A stretch of DNA of 64,000 bases from contig JAEVLN010000017.1 of assembly GCA_018350325.1 (NCBI GenBank), positions 1,264,666-1,328,665 on the forward strand. The letters are read 5' to 3'. The notes under the pieces were generated by a model. The model worked only from the letters and a program-made list of their open reading frames with translations, had not been told where the DNA came from and searched no databases. This DNA is from Globodera rostochiensis. Taxonomy: Eukaryota > Nematoda > Chromadorea > Rhabditida > Heteroderidae. How positions within the stretch are numbered: position 1 is the first letter of the stretch; each line of letters begins with the position of its first letter. The translations under genes and the position numbers were made by a program. Below, piece after piece: positions 14,501 to 24,300 of the stretch.

Positions 14501-17500
14501 CGCTGATGACATTGTTTTATTAATACAATTCACTTTTTGTATTATTTAATATTCTTCCATTTTTAAAATAAGCAAAAAAAAACTTTTTATTAACCAATTT
14601 CAGAGTTTCAACGACATCCCTGCCACAATTCTGCAATCCGAGGCGCGCAAGCCGTCCACCTCTCGACTGCACTTTTGGCTGGCACTGCTCGCGTTTGCGA
14701 TGGTTGCGATTGCGTCGGCCGCTGTCGGCACAGTGTTCGCAAGCGCACGCATTCGCAATCGACAACGGCGACATGCGAAGACTTGGAAGCCCGAAATTTA
14801 TGATTCAAAACGTAAAAAAAATTATTTTAAAAAATTGCAGTATTATCTAAAAATTTAATTAAAAAAAATCCAAATTTTGAATGAATCTCAACATTTTTGA
14901 ACATTTCAGCTACCAAAAATGGCTTAGCAACGATGTGTGGCGGTGGCCATCACCCGCCATTGATCGTCAGCAATGCGCATCCGTTCAACCCGTACGCGCA
15001 ACACAACCATCACAACGGCCATCAACACCAGCAGCAGCAGCTGATGTACAATGCCAGCAACGGAATGGAAAGTTGCGCTTCGTCCACCGCCGCCTCGGCT
15101 ATTCCACTGATTCGCCATGTGGACAGTTTGAACAGCTTAACAAGCATTGTGCACACCAACAATCAACAGCAGCAGCAGCAGCATGGGTGGGTGTAAAATT
15201 AATAAGTAATTCAAAAAATTTGGTTTCTAAATAGACACTTTTGCAAATGTACATTTTATTGACGTTTTCCTTTGGTTATACAAATTATTTTTCAAAAATT
15301 TTAAGCCAATTTCATCAACAAATCCACCATTATGCTCCCAATCATTATAACAACAAATCATTGGCCTCTCACAACAATCAGCAACAGCAGCAGCAGACAA
15401 TGCAATCGAATTCGTAATTTTATTTGTCTGCTTACAAAACAATGCATAAAAAAGCTAAATTTAAGATTACACCAAACGACGCAGTACTGCTCCAGCTCCT
15501 CCTCCTCAGGCATTGGTGGCTCATCGACGGAACATTCGCCGATTGGTGAGAAAAGTTGTTCATATTTTAAAAAATTATTGTTGAAAATAACTTTAAAAGA
15601 ATTTGTTGACCAAATTTAGTGTAAATAATTTTATTTTAATTTATCTTTCAAAAAAGCTAACAATTTTAACTCAATTTTTGCAGACACTCACTGTTCAATG
15701 ATCGAAGACGTCGAAAGTCGGAAATTGTTGGCTGAACTTCGTGAAAGCGCACTCTTTTCTCGATATGGGCTGTTGGGCCAAGAAGAACGACTGGAACCTT
15801 ATTTGGTAAAAATTTTGCAAAAATAATAAATCAAAAAAAAAAAAATTTAAAACGTTCAGGTGAACGCGCCCAATGAGCGCGGTCGTATTCTGCTGCATTT
15901 GCTGTTCGAAAACCCGTACTTTAAAGAGGACGACGCCGAACAGTGCTTGCTGAAGAACATCCAACTGCTGTTCACCAAGGGGGCCAAAATAAACGCTTTA
16001 GACTTGAGTGAGTGGTGAAAAAATGTTGTTTTTGTTAAAAAGTGCTCGAATTATAAAGTTGGATGGAAAAATTTGAAATTTTTGAATCCTAATCTGCAAA
16101 TAATGAAGCTTAATTTTGCCTCAATTAGACGACACATCTGCACTTTTGTTGGCCGTCCGTACTCAAAATGTTTTGGCGGTGCGCAAGCTGGTCACCGAGT
16201 TCGAGGCGGACCAACGTCTAGCGGACGTGGATGGTTGCACGCCATTATACGCGGCTTGTGAGTGCGGCCACCTCGCCATGGCCGAGTTTCTGATTGGCGA
16301 AGCGGCGTACAACAGCATCAACAACAGTGAGGGGGAAAAGGACGCGTTGCTGCAGGTGTTTAGCGCGCTGTACAGGCGAAAGGAGACGCCGCTGATGCGT
16401 TGCGCTATTATGCCGTAAGCGAAAATACCGTAGCAATGGAAATGTATATATATACTGTACTTTTTGGAAGCGCATTACCGTAAGCAAAAATACCGTAGCA
16501 TGGAATATTTATACATGTACTTTTTGGAAGCGCTATTTATGCCGTAAGCAAAATACCGTAGCATGGAATATTTATACTGTACTTTTTGGAAGCGCTATTT
16601 ATGCCGTAAGCAAAATACCGTAGCATGGAATATTTATACTGTACTTTTTGGAGGCGCTATTATGCCGTAAGCGAAAATACTGTATCATGGAATATATACT
16701 ATATACTGTACTTTTTGGAACAAACGTTACGTTACAAAATTCAACTGGATAAATAATATAAATTCTGTAGTTGTAATTTTGTTTGTAAAAATTTCATTTT
16801 GGCATTACAGCGGTGAACAATGGTTGCGCATTGCGGAGCTTTTGATTGAGGCGGTGGATTCTGATCGCCGTGCCGATTTTGTCAACCAAACGGGCGATGC
16901 CGAATTTTTGGGCTACAGCGGTAAGACGGCATTGCATTGGGCGGCCGAGTGCAACAATCGGCCGGTGATCGAACTGCTTGTCCGGCACGGAGCCAACCGG
17001 GAGGCCACTGATCAGAAAGTAGGAAAAATTGATTAAAGCTTTGGAGCAAGCTGAAAACAAATCTTTAGCATCCTCTGTGATTTGATTTAATCCATATAAT
17101 TTTTACTAAATTATAATTTAATATTGGAGAAATTAAATATGTTAAGGGTCGGACTCCGCTGTTCCTCGCGGTTGAACAGGGTCAGTACCAATCAACGGAG
17201 ACACTGCTTCGACTTCACGCTGATCGCACTAAGGCCAACTCTTCGGACACAAAAATAATTCCGGAACTAACCGAAAGAGTAAAAATATTTTTGGGAAGTA
17301 TTAATTAAATTGAGTATTTTGTTGTTAGCCCGGCTTTGGGCCAATTGCCGAACTGTTCAAGAAGTACCCGGAACAACAGCATCACCAGCATATTGGAAGA
17401 CCGTTTTGCACCGTTGTGCATTTGCAACAGCAAAGACCAAACAGTGGAGTCGATGGTTCGACAAAAATACGAAATTTAACATTTTTTAAAATAACTGTTT

Positions 17501-19608
17501 AAGGAAGTTCTTCTGTGAAAATAGGCACAAAACGCCAGAGGACATCCGGCATCAGAAGAAGTGATGGCACAGAAGACGTAAGCATTAACAAAACTTTAAA
17601 TAAATAAATAATAAAAATGCCCAAATTGCAGAAATCCGACATTGTCCATTCTGAGGTTGCCAAAAAAGCAGCACTTTCCATAAAAAGTGGTGAACAACTC
17701 ACACCGAAACAACAGAATCCTCCAACCGGTTAGCGTTTTGAATGCTTCGAAAATTTAGCACTTTTTAGCCGGCACCGCTAATGTGCCGCCTCCCCCGTCC
17801 GGTTCTGTGATCATTTCACCGCCACCGTCACAAAATGTTTTGTCGCCACCAAATTCTGAACAATCCGTTTATTCAACAAGCAGTCCAAGCCCAAACAACA
17901 CAAGCAGTAGCAGCACCAACTGCAACAACGCACAACAAGGTAGCTTCATTGATAAATTATTCTAATAAATAACAAATGTCTAAGTACTTTTGGGTATTTT
18001 AATCGTAGTTGAATTATTGTTAAAATAATTTTTTAAATTAAAAGTATTTTTGATTATTTTGTATTTAATCTTTCTCCTTACAGTACACCAGCATGCCAAT
18101 GCCTGTGGGCAGTATTTACTTCAACAACAAATGTTGCAACATCACCAGGCACTGCTCCGTCATTCTGTGGCTTTTCAGCAGCAAAAATTCCTTCAAGAAC
18201 ATCACCAACATGTACATGCAAATTTTGGAAATTTATAAGAGCCGCCAAGGGCATAGCCAAGATTTTTTTCAGGGGGGCTGATTCAAGAAAAGGTCGATTT
18301 TTAGAGGTGCCTTTTTTGCTTTTTATCGCATTTTTGTTAAGCAATTTTTCGAAAGTTTTTTTGATTTTTAACGGTGCATTTTTGTGAAGCAATTTTTTTT
18401 CAAAATTGGAACCATTTTGTTTAAAAAATTACGCAAAATCGATGTCGCGTCGATGAAATGTCATCCTGCCGAAAATTGGTCCAAAAATGATCAATTTTGC
18501 AAGGGTCCCCCCTATGGATTTTTTTCACAAATTTCATTCCCCTGGCTACGCCCTTGAGAGCCGCTAAGGATATGTATTTAGACAAATTAAAAAAATTTGT
18601 TTTAAAGATTGATAGGTCTAAAGTTTCGGCACAATTTAAGCTCCACGGGCAACAACCGAACTGGATTTGGCCAAATGGCGACATGGCGACTGCCATTATA
18701 ACGCCAAAACAACATCAAGACCAACAACTTCAAATGGTCCCGCCAACTTTAGCATATCGTAAACAAATTAAATTTTATTAAAAAATTTCTCTAATAAAAT
18801 AAACTTTTCAGCTTCTCCAATGGTCAATCAGCCGCATTTGATGCCATCGTTTAGCTGTGGAAGCACAACGATGCCATCTGCTGACCATTTAAACACAACG
18901 CCTTTAAGCAGTGCCGTAGGCTTTAACGCGCAACAACAACTACAGTACAAGCAGAGTCAAGTGAGTGTACTGTTGTTACCACCCTAAAGGTTAAATAAAT
19001 TTGAAGAATCTTTGTATTAAATTGCCTTCAAAATTGATTTTGTTTTCAGATTTTTTTTTGAATAAATATTTTATTTATTATTGTAATTCTTAAAGAAATT
19101 ATCTTTTTACGTTTTTTAATAAATGATTTAAAATTATAAAACGGGATTGGGACATTTTTACTAATCCTGGGGTTTCCATAAAATTCTGATGCCGGGGTTT
19201 TTCCAAGTCCCGAGTTTTCTTTAAAAGCCCGCTTTATTCTACCATAAACATAAATTATATTATTGTAAATTACCTTTTTATATATTTTCAGCGTGAACAA
19301 TTTACGACACAAGACGCTTTTAACATGTCGTCACCGCACTTCAACAAATGCCAAAATGATTTTTTGCAGAGTACGGAAAATTTTAGGTAAGAAAAAATTT
19401 AGTGAAATTAAACAAAACAAAACAAAAATGTCTGTTTTTCTATTTGAGGCCCTTCAACACATCGGAATTTGCTGGTCTGGCCAACTTCGCCTGCGGTGTC
19501 GATCCGCTGTCTACTAGTCTCGACAATTTGGAGGATTTGGTGCCCGATCAGCACTTGGCCATGGAAGAGGCAAAAACTTTTAATAACACTTTAAACAATT
19601 TTTTTTAA
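2482..19608 (+). CDS. lin-12/glp-1: Notch receptor (LIN-12/GLP-1 family), 45 exons
   Basis: Single-pass receptor for DSL ligands; after furin, ADAM and gamma-secretase cleavage the intracellular part would act with a CSL transcription factor in the nucleus. The start at 2482 opens a signal peptide (MGIVPEATWATIVLLFLISG). The order seen is 19 EGF repeats, 3 LNRs, NOD, transmembrane helix, RAM-like WKP, ankyrin repeats, NLS-like basic patch and a Pro/Ser then Gln/His tail, which is the full Notch order. The exons sum to about 2,079 codons once three single-base insertions (about 9695, 9882 and 12507) are discounted; the total then divides by three exactly. Exons are listed under the domain entries. 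Intron 24 uses a GC donor (13452). The stop is TAA at 19606, with AATAAA at 19839. An alternative last exon near 19664 is possible because an AG acceptor and short ORF lie there. C. elegans LIN-12 has 13 EGF repeats and GLP-1 has 10, so this receptor is longer. Confidence 0.93.
2909..5586 (+). other. Large Notch intron 2, no gene seen
   Basis: A 2.7-kb intron. It is AT-rich, with a C-run near 3153 and a 36-bp tandem repeat at 4583-4755. Short open frames here do not look like proteins. Confidence 0.65.
4583..4755 (+). repeat. 36-bp tandem repeat, about 5 copies
   Basis: The unit begins GGAACAGTAACTGGGTACTC and is repeated about five times with one substitution. It lies inside Notch intron 2. 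A frame runs through it only because 36 is divisible by three. Confidence 0.9.
5835..6158. mobile_element. Fold-back element in Notch intron 3
   Basis: The left arm GTCAACTCGGC..GCGCCGACAA and the right arm TTGTCGGCGCCGAGTTGAC are inverted copies about 270 bp apart. This is a typical miniature inverted-repeat structure. I could not fix the target duplication. Confidence 0.65.
6589..8465 (+). other. Large Notch intron 4 with simple repeats
   Basis: Contains a 52-bp direct duplication (about 6627-6730) and a pyrimidine-rich tract (7385-7620). A segment near 8160-8300 has a tRNA B-box-like sequence (GTTCGAATCC on the minus strand). No exon is evident. Confidence 0.6.
7385..7620 (+). repeat. Polypyrimidine tract
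   Basis: Almost entirely C and T on the plus strand, with imperfect CTTCTTC and TTCCTCTT units. The open frame across it is a composition artefact. Confidence 0.85.
9691..9699 (+). other. Single-base insertion in Notch exon 9
   Basis: Within TGACTGACTG the frame entering as EINLD meets TGA. Dropping one base restores DDCVDN and the rest of EGF 9, and the exon then keeps the phase required by its neighbours. I read this as an extra T or one slipped base. Confidence 0.8.
9881..9884 (+). other. Single-base insertion in Notch exon 10
   Basis: The exon reads ICHHENP and then needs CEHGQC, but an extra G (about 9882) sits between the two codons. Without it EGF 10 is normal and the exon ends in phase 0, as exon 11 requires. 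Confidence 0.8.
9955..9998 (+). repeat. GGTT microsatellite at splice donor
   Basis: About eleven GGTT units start exactly at the 5' splice site of Notch intron 10 (AAG|GTTGGTT). Every unit carries a GT. Confidence 0.9.
12164..12391 (+). repeat. 45-bp tandem repeat, 5 copies, Notch intron 20
   Basis: The unit contains TTATGCCGAGGGGCAAGTAA and is repeated five times with A/G differences. It ends about 25 bp before the acceptor of exon 21. Confidence 0.9.
12505..12509 (+). other. Single-base insertion in Notch exon 21
   Basis: The EGF 19 end (GRHCEV) and the following pre-LNR stretch (VVLKNGTQKFIN) lie in different frames. Removing one T from the TTT at 12506-12508 joins them. It is the third +1 insertion in this gene. 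Confidence 0.78.
12608..13259 (+). other. Three LIN-12/Notch repeats (LNR A-C)
   Basis: Exons 12417-12661 (end), 12713-12835, 12969-13115 and the start of 13248-13451. Each repeat has six Cys plus the Asp/Asn calcium ligands, ending FDGGDC, FDGFDC and WDGGDC. LNRs keep the ADAM site masked until ligand binds. All intron phases are 0. Confidence 0.92.
13248..14109 (+). other. Notch NOD region with furin-type S1 site
   Basis: Exons 13248-13451, 13580-13736, 13887-13941, 13995-14109. This is the heterodimerisation region after the LNRs. RSKR followed by Gly (13709-13720) is a clear basic S1 cleavage motif in the expected loop. The first of these exons has no usable GT donor; AAG|GC at 13451/13452 preserves phase 0, so a GC-AG intron is the best model. 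Confidence 0.82.
14325..14485 (+). repeat. Direct duplication of about 78 bp in Notch intron 27
   Basis: Two copies sharing AATGCCAAAAAGTGACGTGA and the following ATAAAATGGGGGGATTT, with small indels. Confidence 0.8.
14604..15192 (+). other. Notch transmembrane helix and RAM-like segment
   Basis: Exons 14604-14811 and 14910-15192. A hydrophobic stretch (about 14673-14742) is followed at once by Arg-rich RIRNRQRR and then TWKPEIYD, a match to the W-x-P core that binds CSL. The S2 and S3 cleavage sites would flank and enter the helix. The next exon is rich in His, Asn and Gln, with CAG runs. Confidence 0.88.
15306..17278 (+). other. Notch intracellular ankyrin region
   Basis: Exons 15306-15413, 15466-15545, 15684-15805, 15860-16007, 16129-16414, 16811-17018, 17147-17278. 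The first two are Gln/Ser linkers. From 15860 on, five to six ankyrin repeats can be read (for example GCTPLYAACECGHLAMAEFL, GKTALHWAAECNN, GRTPLFLAVEQGQ). This surface would recruit CSL and a Mastermind/LAG-3 cofactor. All phases agree. Confidence 0.9.
16399..16722 (+). repeat. Tandem repeat that includes the donor of Notch exon 34
   Basis: About five copies of a 65-70 bp unit. Each contains a version of GCGCTATTATGCCGTAAGC, the last bases of exon 34 plus its splice donor (exon ends at 16414), then TACCGTAGCATGG and ACTGTACTTTTTGGAAG. The later copies carry decoy donors. Confidence 0.88.
17329..19608 (+). other. Notch C-terminal tail (NLS-like, PEST-like, Gln/His-rich)
   Basis: Exons 17329-17455, 17504-17577, 17632-17728, 17769-17939, 18084-18211, 18641-18758, 18812-18960, 19292-19386, 19449-19608. 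TKRQRTSGIRRSD is NLS-like. The exon at 17769 is rich in Pro, Ser, Thr and Asn (SPPNSEQSVYSTSSPSP), as expected of a PEST degron region. The intron 18212-18640 contains an inserted miniature element, and skipping it preserves phase 0. Confidence 0.8.
18246..18556. mobile_element. hAT-type miniature element, 311 bp
   Basis: The terminal inverted repeats CAAGGGCATAGCCAAG and CAAGGGCGTAGCCAGG (reverse complement of the right end) are flanked by the 8-bp direct repeat AGAGCCGC (18238-18245 and 18557-18564). Eight-bp target duplications are typical of hAT elements. It lies in the Notch intron between 18211 and 18641; without it that intron would be about 110 bp. Confidence 0.88.
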
Positions 19609-19838
19609 ATTTCCGTTTTTCAACTTTTTTATATTCAAAATGGAAAATGTTTTCATTTTTTAGCCCTCTGTTGGCTGTTGGTTATGAGCGTGCCCCGGCG
19701 GGATTCCTCTAAAAACGAATGGCATTTCCCAAATTTCATGCATTTTGTGCCATACGCTGACACATTGGCCTAATGTACAAATTCCCAAACCTTTTATGTT
19801 TAAAATTCTTGAATATTTCATTATTGTTATTTTTTTCT

Positions 19839-19844
19839 AATAAA
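19839..19844 (+). promoter_or_regulatory. Likely polyadenylation signal of Notch
   Basis: AATAAA about 230 bp after the TAA stop, in an AT-rich 3' region. The same sequence occurs in the duplicated copy near 26195. Confidence 0.55.
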
Positions 19845-20168
19845 TATGTGTCAACAATTTGGAAAATTTAAAGGGTGGAAAATGCACTTTACAATATTAA
19901 ATAAAATTATTATATATTAAAATTAAAAATGTTTGAATTTTTATTTTCAATGACGCGCGTTGATTAATAGAAAATGCGCTTCTTCGTGAAACTTTGTCAA
20001 ATCTGTAGAAAAAAATATGCAAATGTTTATGGCGCGAAGCCCAAAAAAAGGTAACTAAAAAACATTAAAATTTTTGTTTTATAAAAACGATTTTTGGTCG
20101 GATTTATCGTCGTCTTTCTTGGATTCTTCTGCCAAAACGAATGTAGCGCCGTCTTTTGCCGTTCTAAT

Positions 20169-21948
20169 TAGAGTGCGGCAAAATCGGATTTGCGGATCCC
20201 GCTGCGGGATTACAAATCAAAATCTCGTGCGGGATCGGATTTGCGGGATTAATCCCGCAAATCCCGCATTTAAAATTTGCGGGATCCCGCGCGGGATTGC
20301 GGGATTTTTAAATTTTACCAAAAAAATCAAAAACACCTTTCAAACTGGACCGAATTGTTCAATTTGTATCATTGAAGCTCTTATTTATCCAAGACTACTT
20401 GTAACTAGGGCCGTGACCTGGATTTTTTGGAAAACCCGGGATTGGGATTAACCGAGATTGACAATGGGGGGATTTTTTTTTTTGCAATGGTCAAGGGTGA
20501 ACCAAATTTTTTTTTTTATTATTCAAAAATATCTTCCTCATTGTCTTCAACTCCGATTGCCTCAGCATCAAATTTTTTGAGAATTCTGGCTTCAATTCTG
20601 CTGCTGGGGCTGAGGAAGGGGTCGGCGGTGCCGATAGGCGCCGCCGGGGAAAATTTTTGGAATTTTTGACTCAATTTGTTAAGAGATTTGCAACAAAATA
20701 AGGCTATTTTTGTTGACTCCATTTAATTACCAAGATTTGTAATTTCGTCCAACAAAAAATGGAAATTCCAAAAAGTTGTAAAAAGCCGCCCAAAAACTTT
20801 TTGAAAATCATAAAAATTTAATAAATTGTTTCCTCCACACAAATTCTCACCAAAAGACATAAAATGCAATTTGAACAGTCGGGGGTTGAACATCCACCCC
20901 CAACACTTACGACCTACACCACTCACCACTACACCAGACGATATTAGAATTATTATTAAAAATTCATTTCTTATCTCCACTTGTGTAATTTGCAGGGCTG
21001 CTACTTTTAGGTAAGAAAAATTGGAAAATAGGTACCTAAATAGGTGAGAAAAAATGCCAAAATAGGTACTAAATAGGTACAAAAACCGTGAAATAGGTAC
21101 AAAAATAGGTAAGTAAAAAATTTTTACCGAAAATTTTTAAACACCAAACAAAAAAAGGGATTATAAATAAAAGCATATTTTGGGGTTTCGAGCATATTTT
21201 GGCATTTTTTATCGATTTCTGACTGTTTTTAAAAAATAATTCATATTTAACGATAGCCTTTTTCGAAAAAAATCCATAAAACTCGCATAAAAATAAGGAA
21301 AAAAATTCGGCGCTGAAAAGGCCGCGCCCAAATGGCGCTGGAGCCGAAATGGCCAGAGTGATGAGTTGACCTGGCGTTTAAAACTACCGGAATTGCCATT
21401 TTTCGGTATTTTTGGTGCACATTTTGGCTTTTTTTTGGCATTTTCAGCAGAATTATATTAAAAAAATTCAAAAACCTTCGAAATAGGTAGAAAAATAGGT
21501 ACCTAGGTAATAGGTATAAAAAAGCCGAAATAGGTAAAAATAGTTATTATAAAGTCCATTCTAGGAGCATCAAATTGAGCTAAAAACATGTTTTTCGTGC
21601 TTAACTCAGCGTGCCAAGCTCGCAGAAAAAATAGGTATTTACCTAAAAGTAGCAGCCCTGGTAATTTGTGAGCATCGAGTCTTTTTAAATTTAAAGATTT
21701 GGCAAACGTCATGCTAATTTTGAATAAAAAAGCATTATTCACTAACAATTTTCAATCCCGCAAATCCCGCACCTAAATTGCGGATCCCGCTGCGGGATTA
21801 CAAATCAAAATCGCGTGCGGGATCGGATTTGCGGGATTAATCCCGCAAATCCCGCAATCCCGCAAATCCCGCAAATCACAAAAAATGCGGGATTGCGGCG
21901 CGGGATCCCGCAAAATCCCGCGCGGGATCAATCCCGCGCCACACTCTA
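20169..21948. mobile_element. hAT-type non-autonomous element, 1780 bp
   Basis: The ends TAGAGTGCGGC and (reverse complement of the right end) TAGAGTGTGGC are flanked by 8-bp GTTCTAAT direct repeats (20161-20168 and 21949-21956). The paralogous copy near 26513 has a single GTTCTAAT, the empty site. The subterminal regions are packed with GCGGGAT motifs. I recognise no transposase; short minus-strand frames at 20519-21082 remain unidentified. The interior also carries a GC-hairpin repeat and a nested element. Confidence 0.92.
20993..21660. mobile_element. Nested hAT-type miniature element, 668 bp
   Basis: The terminal inverted repeat CAGGGCTGCTACTTTTAGGT is present at both ends, with 8-bp GTAATTTG duplications at 20985-20992 and 21661-21668. 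The interior repeats AAATAGGTAC. It is inserted inside the larger element at 20169-21948. Confidence 0.9.
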
Positions 21949-22012
21949 GTTCTAATTTGATTAAAGGCTGAAATTTGTGCGTTTGTTAAATAAATGTAAA
22001 TTTTAAATTTTA

Positions 22013-23107
22013 TTTTGTATAAAATTTTTTTTTTCAAAAATTTAAATGAGCCAAAAGTCGTCAATTCTGTTAAAATTCTGAATTTTTGGATCAAGTGTGG
22101 CTCAAGACAAATCAAAGCTTTAAAAAAAACACAAAAACGCACAGGGCAGAATTATTCGCTCCTTTTTAAGTGCGGGCACAATCCGATTGCGCTCGGTAAC
22201 AATGAACAAATTTAAATTCCCGCCCATTCTTAACAAGAATATAAATTTGCCGAAAAATTTTCACGGCACTTGTTGGGGCCCACCGGGGGTTTTCCCCTTT
22301 TTTTGGTTCTCAGCCGACCTCCCCGAAAATATTAGTCTGGCTAGACACCCAATTCCCCCCTCTCAACCATCCTTCCCCAACGGCAACACTCCAATGTTCA
22401 TCGTCGCAGCACCATATCGCCCATCTCCCTTCTGGCGTCCCCTCCTCACTCACCACACTCTCTCACCGCCGGACAATAAACGGCTTCGCATCACTTTTGC
22501 CATCCTCACATATCAGCTCATCCCACCCACGGGGGGGGGGAGGGTTCCACACTCTCCACATCAAAATTGCGACCTCACCTCCCCTCCTTTTCTATGCTAA
22601 TTTCTTTTCTTCTTTTCATCATTCCCCCCCCCCATCACTTCTTTTCCTAATTCTTTTATTAAAAAAATTATAAATAAAAATACATAAGTTAGAGATTTTT
22701 ATTCTAAATTATTTGGAGAACAATTTGGCTCTCGGGAATTGGACCCACACATGTAAAATAAGTATTTAACCACTACACCGCCAATGGCAACAAAATTTCC
22801 CTTATCCTTCCTTCACCAACCCCCGCCCGAAACTCGATTCTTATCTATGTGAATTTCTCTGGCATTCAAGACTGCAAACACCGAGAAGCGGATCCATTTG
22901 GCGAAATTTTATCTAATTGTTGCATTTATGCCCCCTCATTAGTGTTACGCGCGCCTTGTCAAATTTGCGCGCCTTGTCAAATTTGGCGCCCTTTTGTTGA
23001 TTTTTTAAATTTTTGGGTATGGCCTCATAACAGGAAAGTACCGAATAATCACCCAGCCTCTTTTAAGATAAATTTCGTGTTCCTTTCATCTATTCATTCC
23101 CCTTTTG
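22013..23107. other. Intergenic region with tRNA-like relic
   Basis: No gene is seen apart from the tRNA-like segment at 22723-22790. There are several C- and G-runs and CT-rich stretches. Confidence 0.55.
22723..22790 (-). tRNA. tRNA-Val-like relic or tRNA-derived SINE head
   Basis: On the minus strand, GGCGGTGTAGTGGTTAA is A-box-like, followed by an anticodon-like loop TTTTACAT (UAC) and GTGGGTCCAATTCCCG in the T-arm place. The T-loop lacks TTCGA and the stems pair poorly, so a functional tRNA is unlikely. Confidence 0.35.
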
Positions 23108-24300
23108 ATGGAAACTTTCCTGTATGGGAGCCTTATTGGCGGCAGATGGAGAACACGTGCAACCCTTGGTAGTGGGAGTTTCGGTAGTGTTTATTTGTGC
23201 GTCAATGAGTTCAACGAAAACACGCGAGGGGCAGTCAAGATGGAAGCGCAGCCCTCGGCTCTTAGGACTGAGGTTCCTGTATTTTACCGATTGTTCCATA
23301 CGGAATTTATTTAGCTAAAAGTCCTCAAGGAAATACTCAAATTGCCACCAAATGAGAGGGAATTCTTCCCAGATTATATGGACCACGGGGAAGGGACTCA
23401 ATTACCGATGAGAATCCCATACGATTTCCTTGTGTAAGTCAAGCATTCTTGTAAATTAGGGTTGCTCCTCGACGGGGGCGGAAAAGTCGGGAACAAATAC
23501 TATTTTTGGGCTTCTCTCACGAAAAAAATATGTTAAAACATAAAAATCCCGGCCCTAGTAATTATTAAATTAAAAAAAGAAAGTGGACATTAATGCGAAT
23601 TTGTGCAAAACATATTGAATAATAAAAAAGTCGAGGTTCGGGGAGCAACCCTACTGTAACTTAACAAAATTGTCTATCAAGAATGTCCGCTGCCGAAACT
23701 GGAGTGGAAGACTTGCGAGAAGCCGCTGGAGGCCGCTTCAGTCTCGCAACATCAATTAAACTGTCAATTCAGCTGTTACGAGCCCTAAGGGCTCTTCACA
23801 GCATAAATGTCATCCATAATGACATAAAAATAGTTAATTTGTTAATTGGGAGGAATAAAGAGCTGCCAAGCGGGCGCGGTATGGCGCCAAACCGCCTGGA
23901 TCAACTAATTGTAGTTGATTTTGGCCTCGCGCAGCCATACCTTTTCTCAAATGTGGGTAAGCAAATTCCAAATTAAAAAATTTTGTGTATTTAGGGGGCA
24001 CACCGACCGCAGATAGGTCAAAGGGAGTTTGCCATGGCATTTTTGTTCCTCAAGCAATCGGAAAAATGTAAGCTAAATTTTTGCTGGTTAAGAATAATGA
24101 TTTTAGTCCATATGATTCCGATCCTTAGTTATGCAAAAATTTATAATTCAGAATTCCTTCTCACACCATGGTTAAAGAGATGAAGATGAGTAGGCGTACT
24201 GGCGGTTTAACCTATAGAAGGCCGTAATGATGCTCTAAACAATTTGCTAAGAGGTTTTTCTGAAGAGTTTGTGCGCATTTTGATTATATTGTAAGAATTC
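23108..24300 (+). pseudogene. CK1/TTBK-like protein kinase, disrupted
   Basis: Exons about 23108-23433, 23682-23956, 23995-24067 and about 24153-24295. Seen: a Gly loop (LGSGSFGSVYLC), the beta-3 Lys in GAVKMEA, a catalytic loop HNDIKIVNLL (HRD changed to HND, the usual Pro missing) and DFGLA. The CK1/TTBK branch is inferred from VEDLREAAGG and from the related C-terminal exons elsewhere in this window. An in-frame TAG at 23312 and a frameshift in the last exon (after MSRRTGGLT) break it. The intron 23434-23681 contains a hAT-type element. Expansion of such kinases is known in nematodes. Confidence 0.75.
23457..23653. mobile_element. hAT-type miniature element in kinase intron
   Basis: The ends TAGGGTTGCTCC and GGAGCAACCCTA are inverted copies. 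The flanks TTGTAAAT and CTGTAACT match imperfectly, suggesting an old insertion. A single matching end, TAGGGTTGCTCC, also occurs near 10328 in Notch intron 11. Confidence 0.75.

Larger units (their letters stand above)
19218..22012. repeat. Duplicated convergent gene junction, copy 1 (filled)
   Basis: Matches 25574-26575 almost base for base. It holds the last two Notch exons, the intergenic stretch, and (minus strand) part of the last exon of the neighbouring secreted-protein gene. In this copy the minus-strand exon is interrupted by a 1.78-kb element at 20169-21948. Differences are a few single-base indels and G/A at about 20139. Confidence 0.9.

Noticed and set aside
19664..19790. Additional last exon of Notch after 19608
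   Set aside because: An acceptor and short frames exist, but no GT donor in the preceding exon gives a matching phase; the TAA at 19606 is simpler. Left open.
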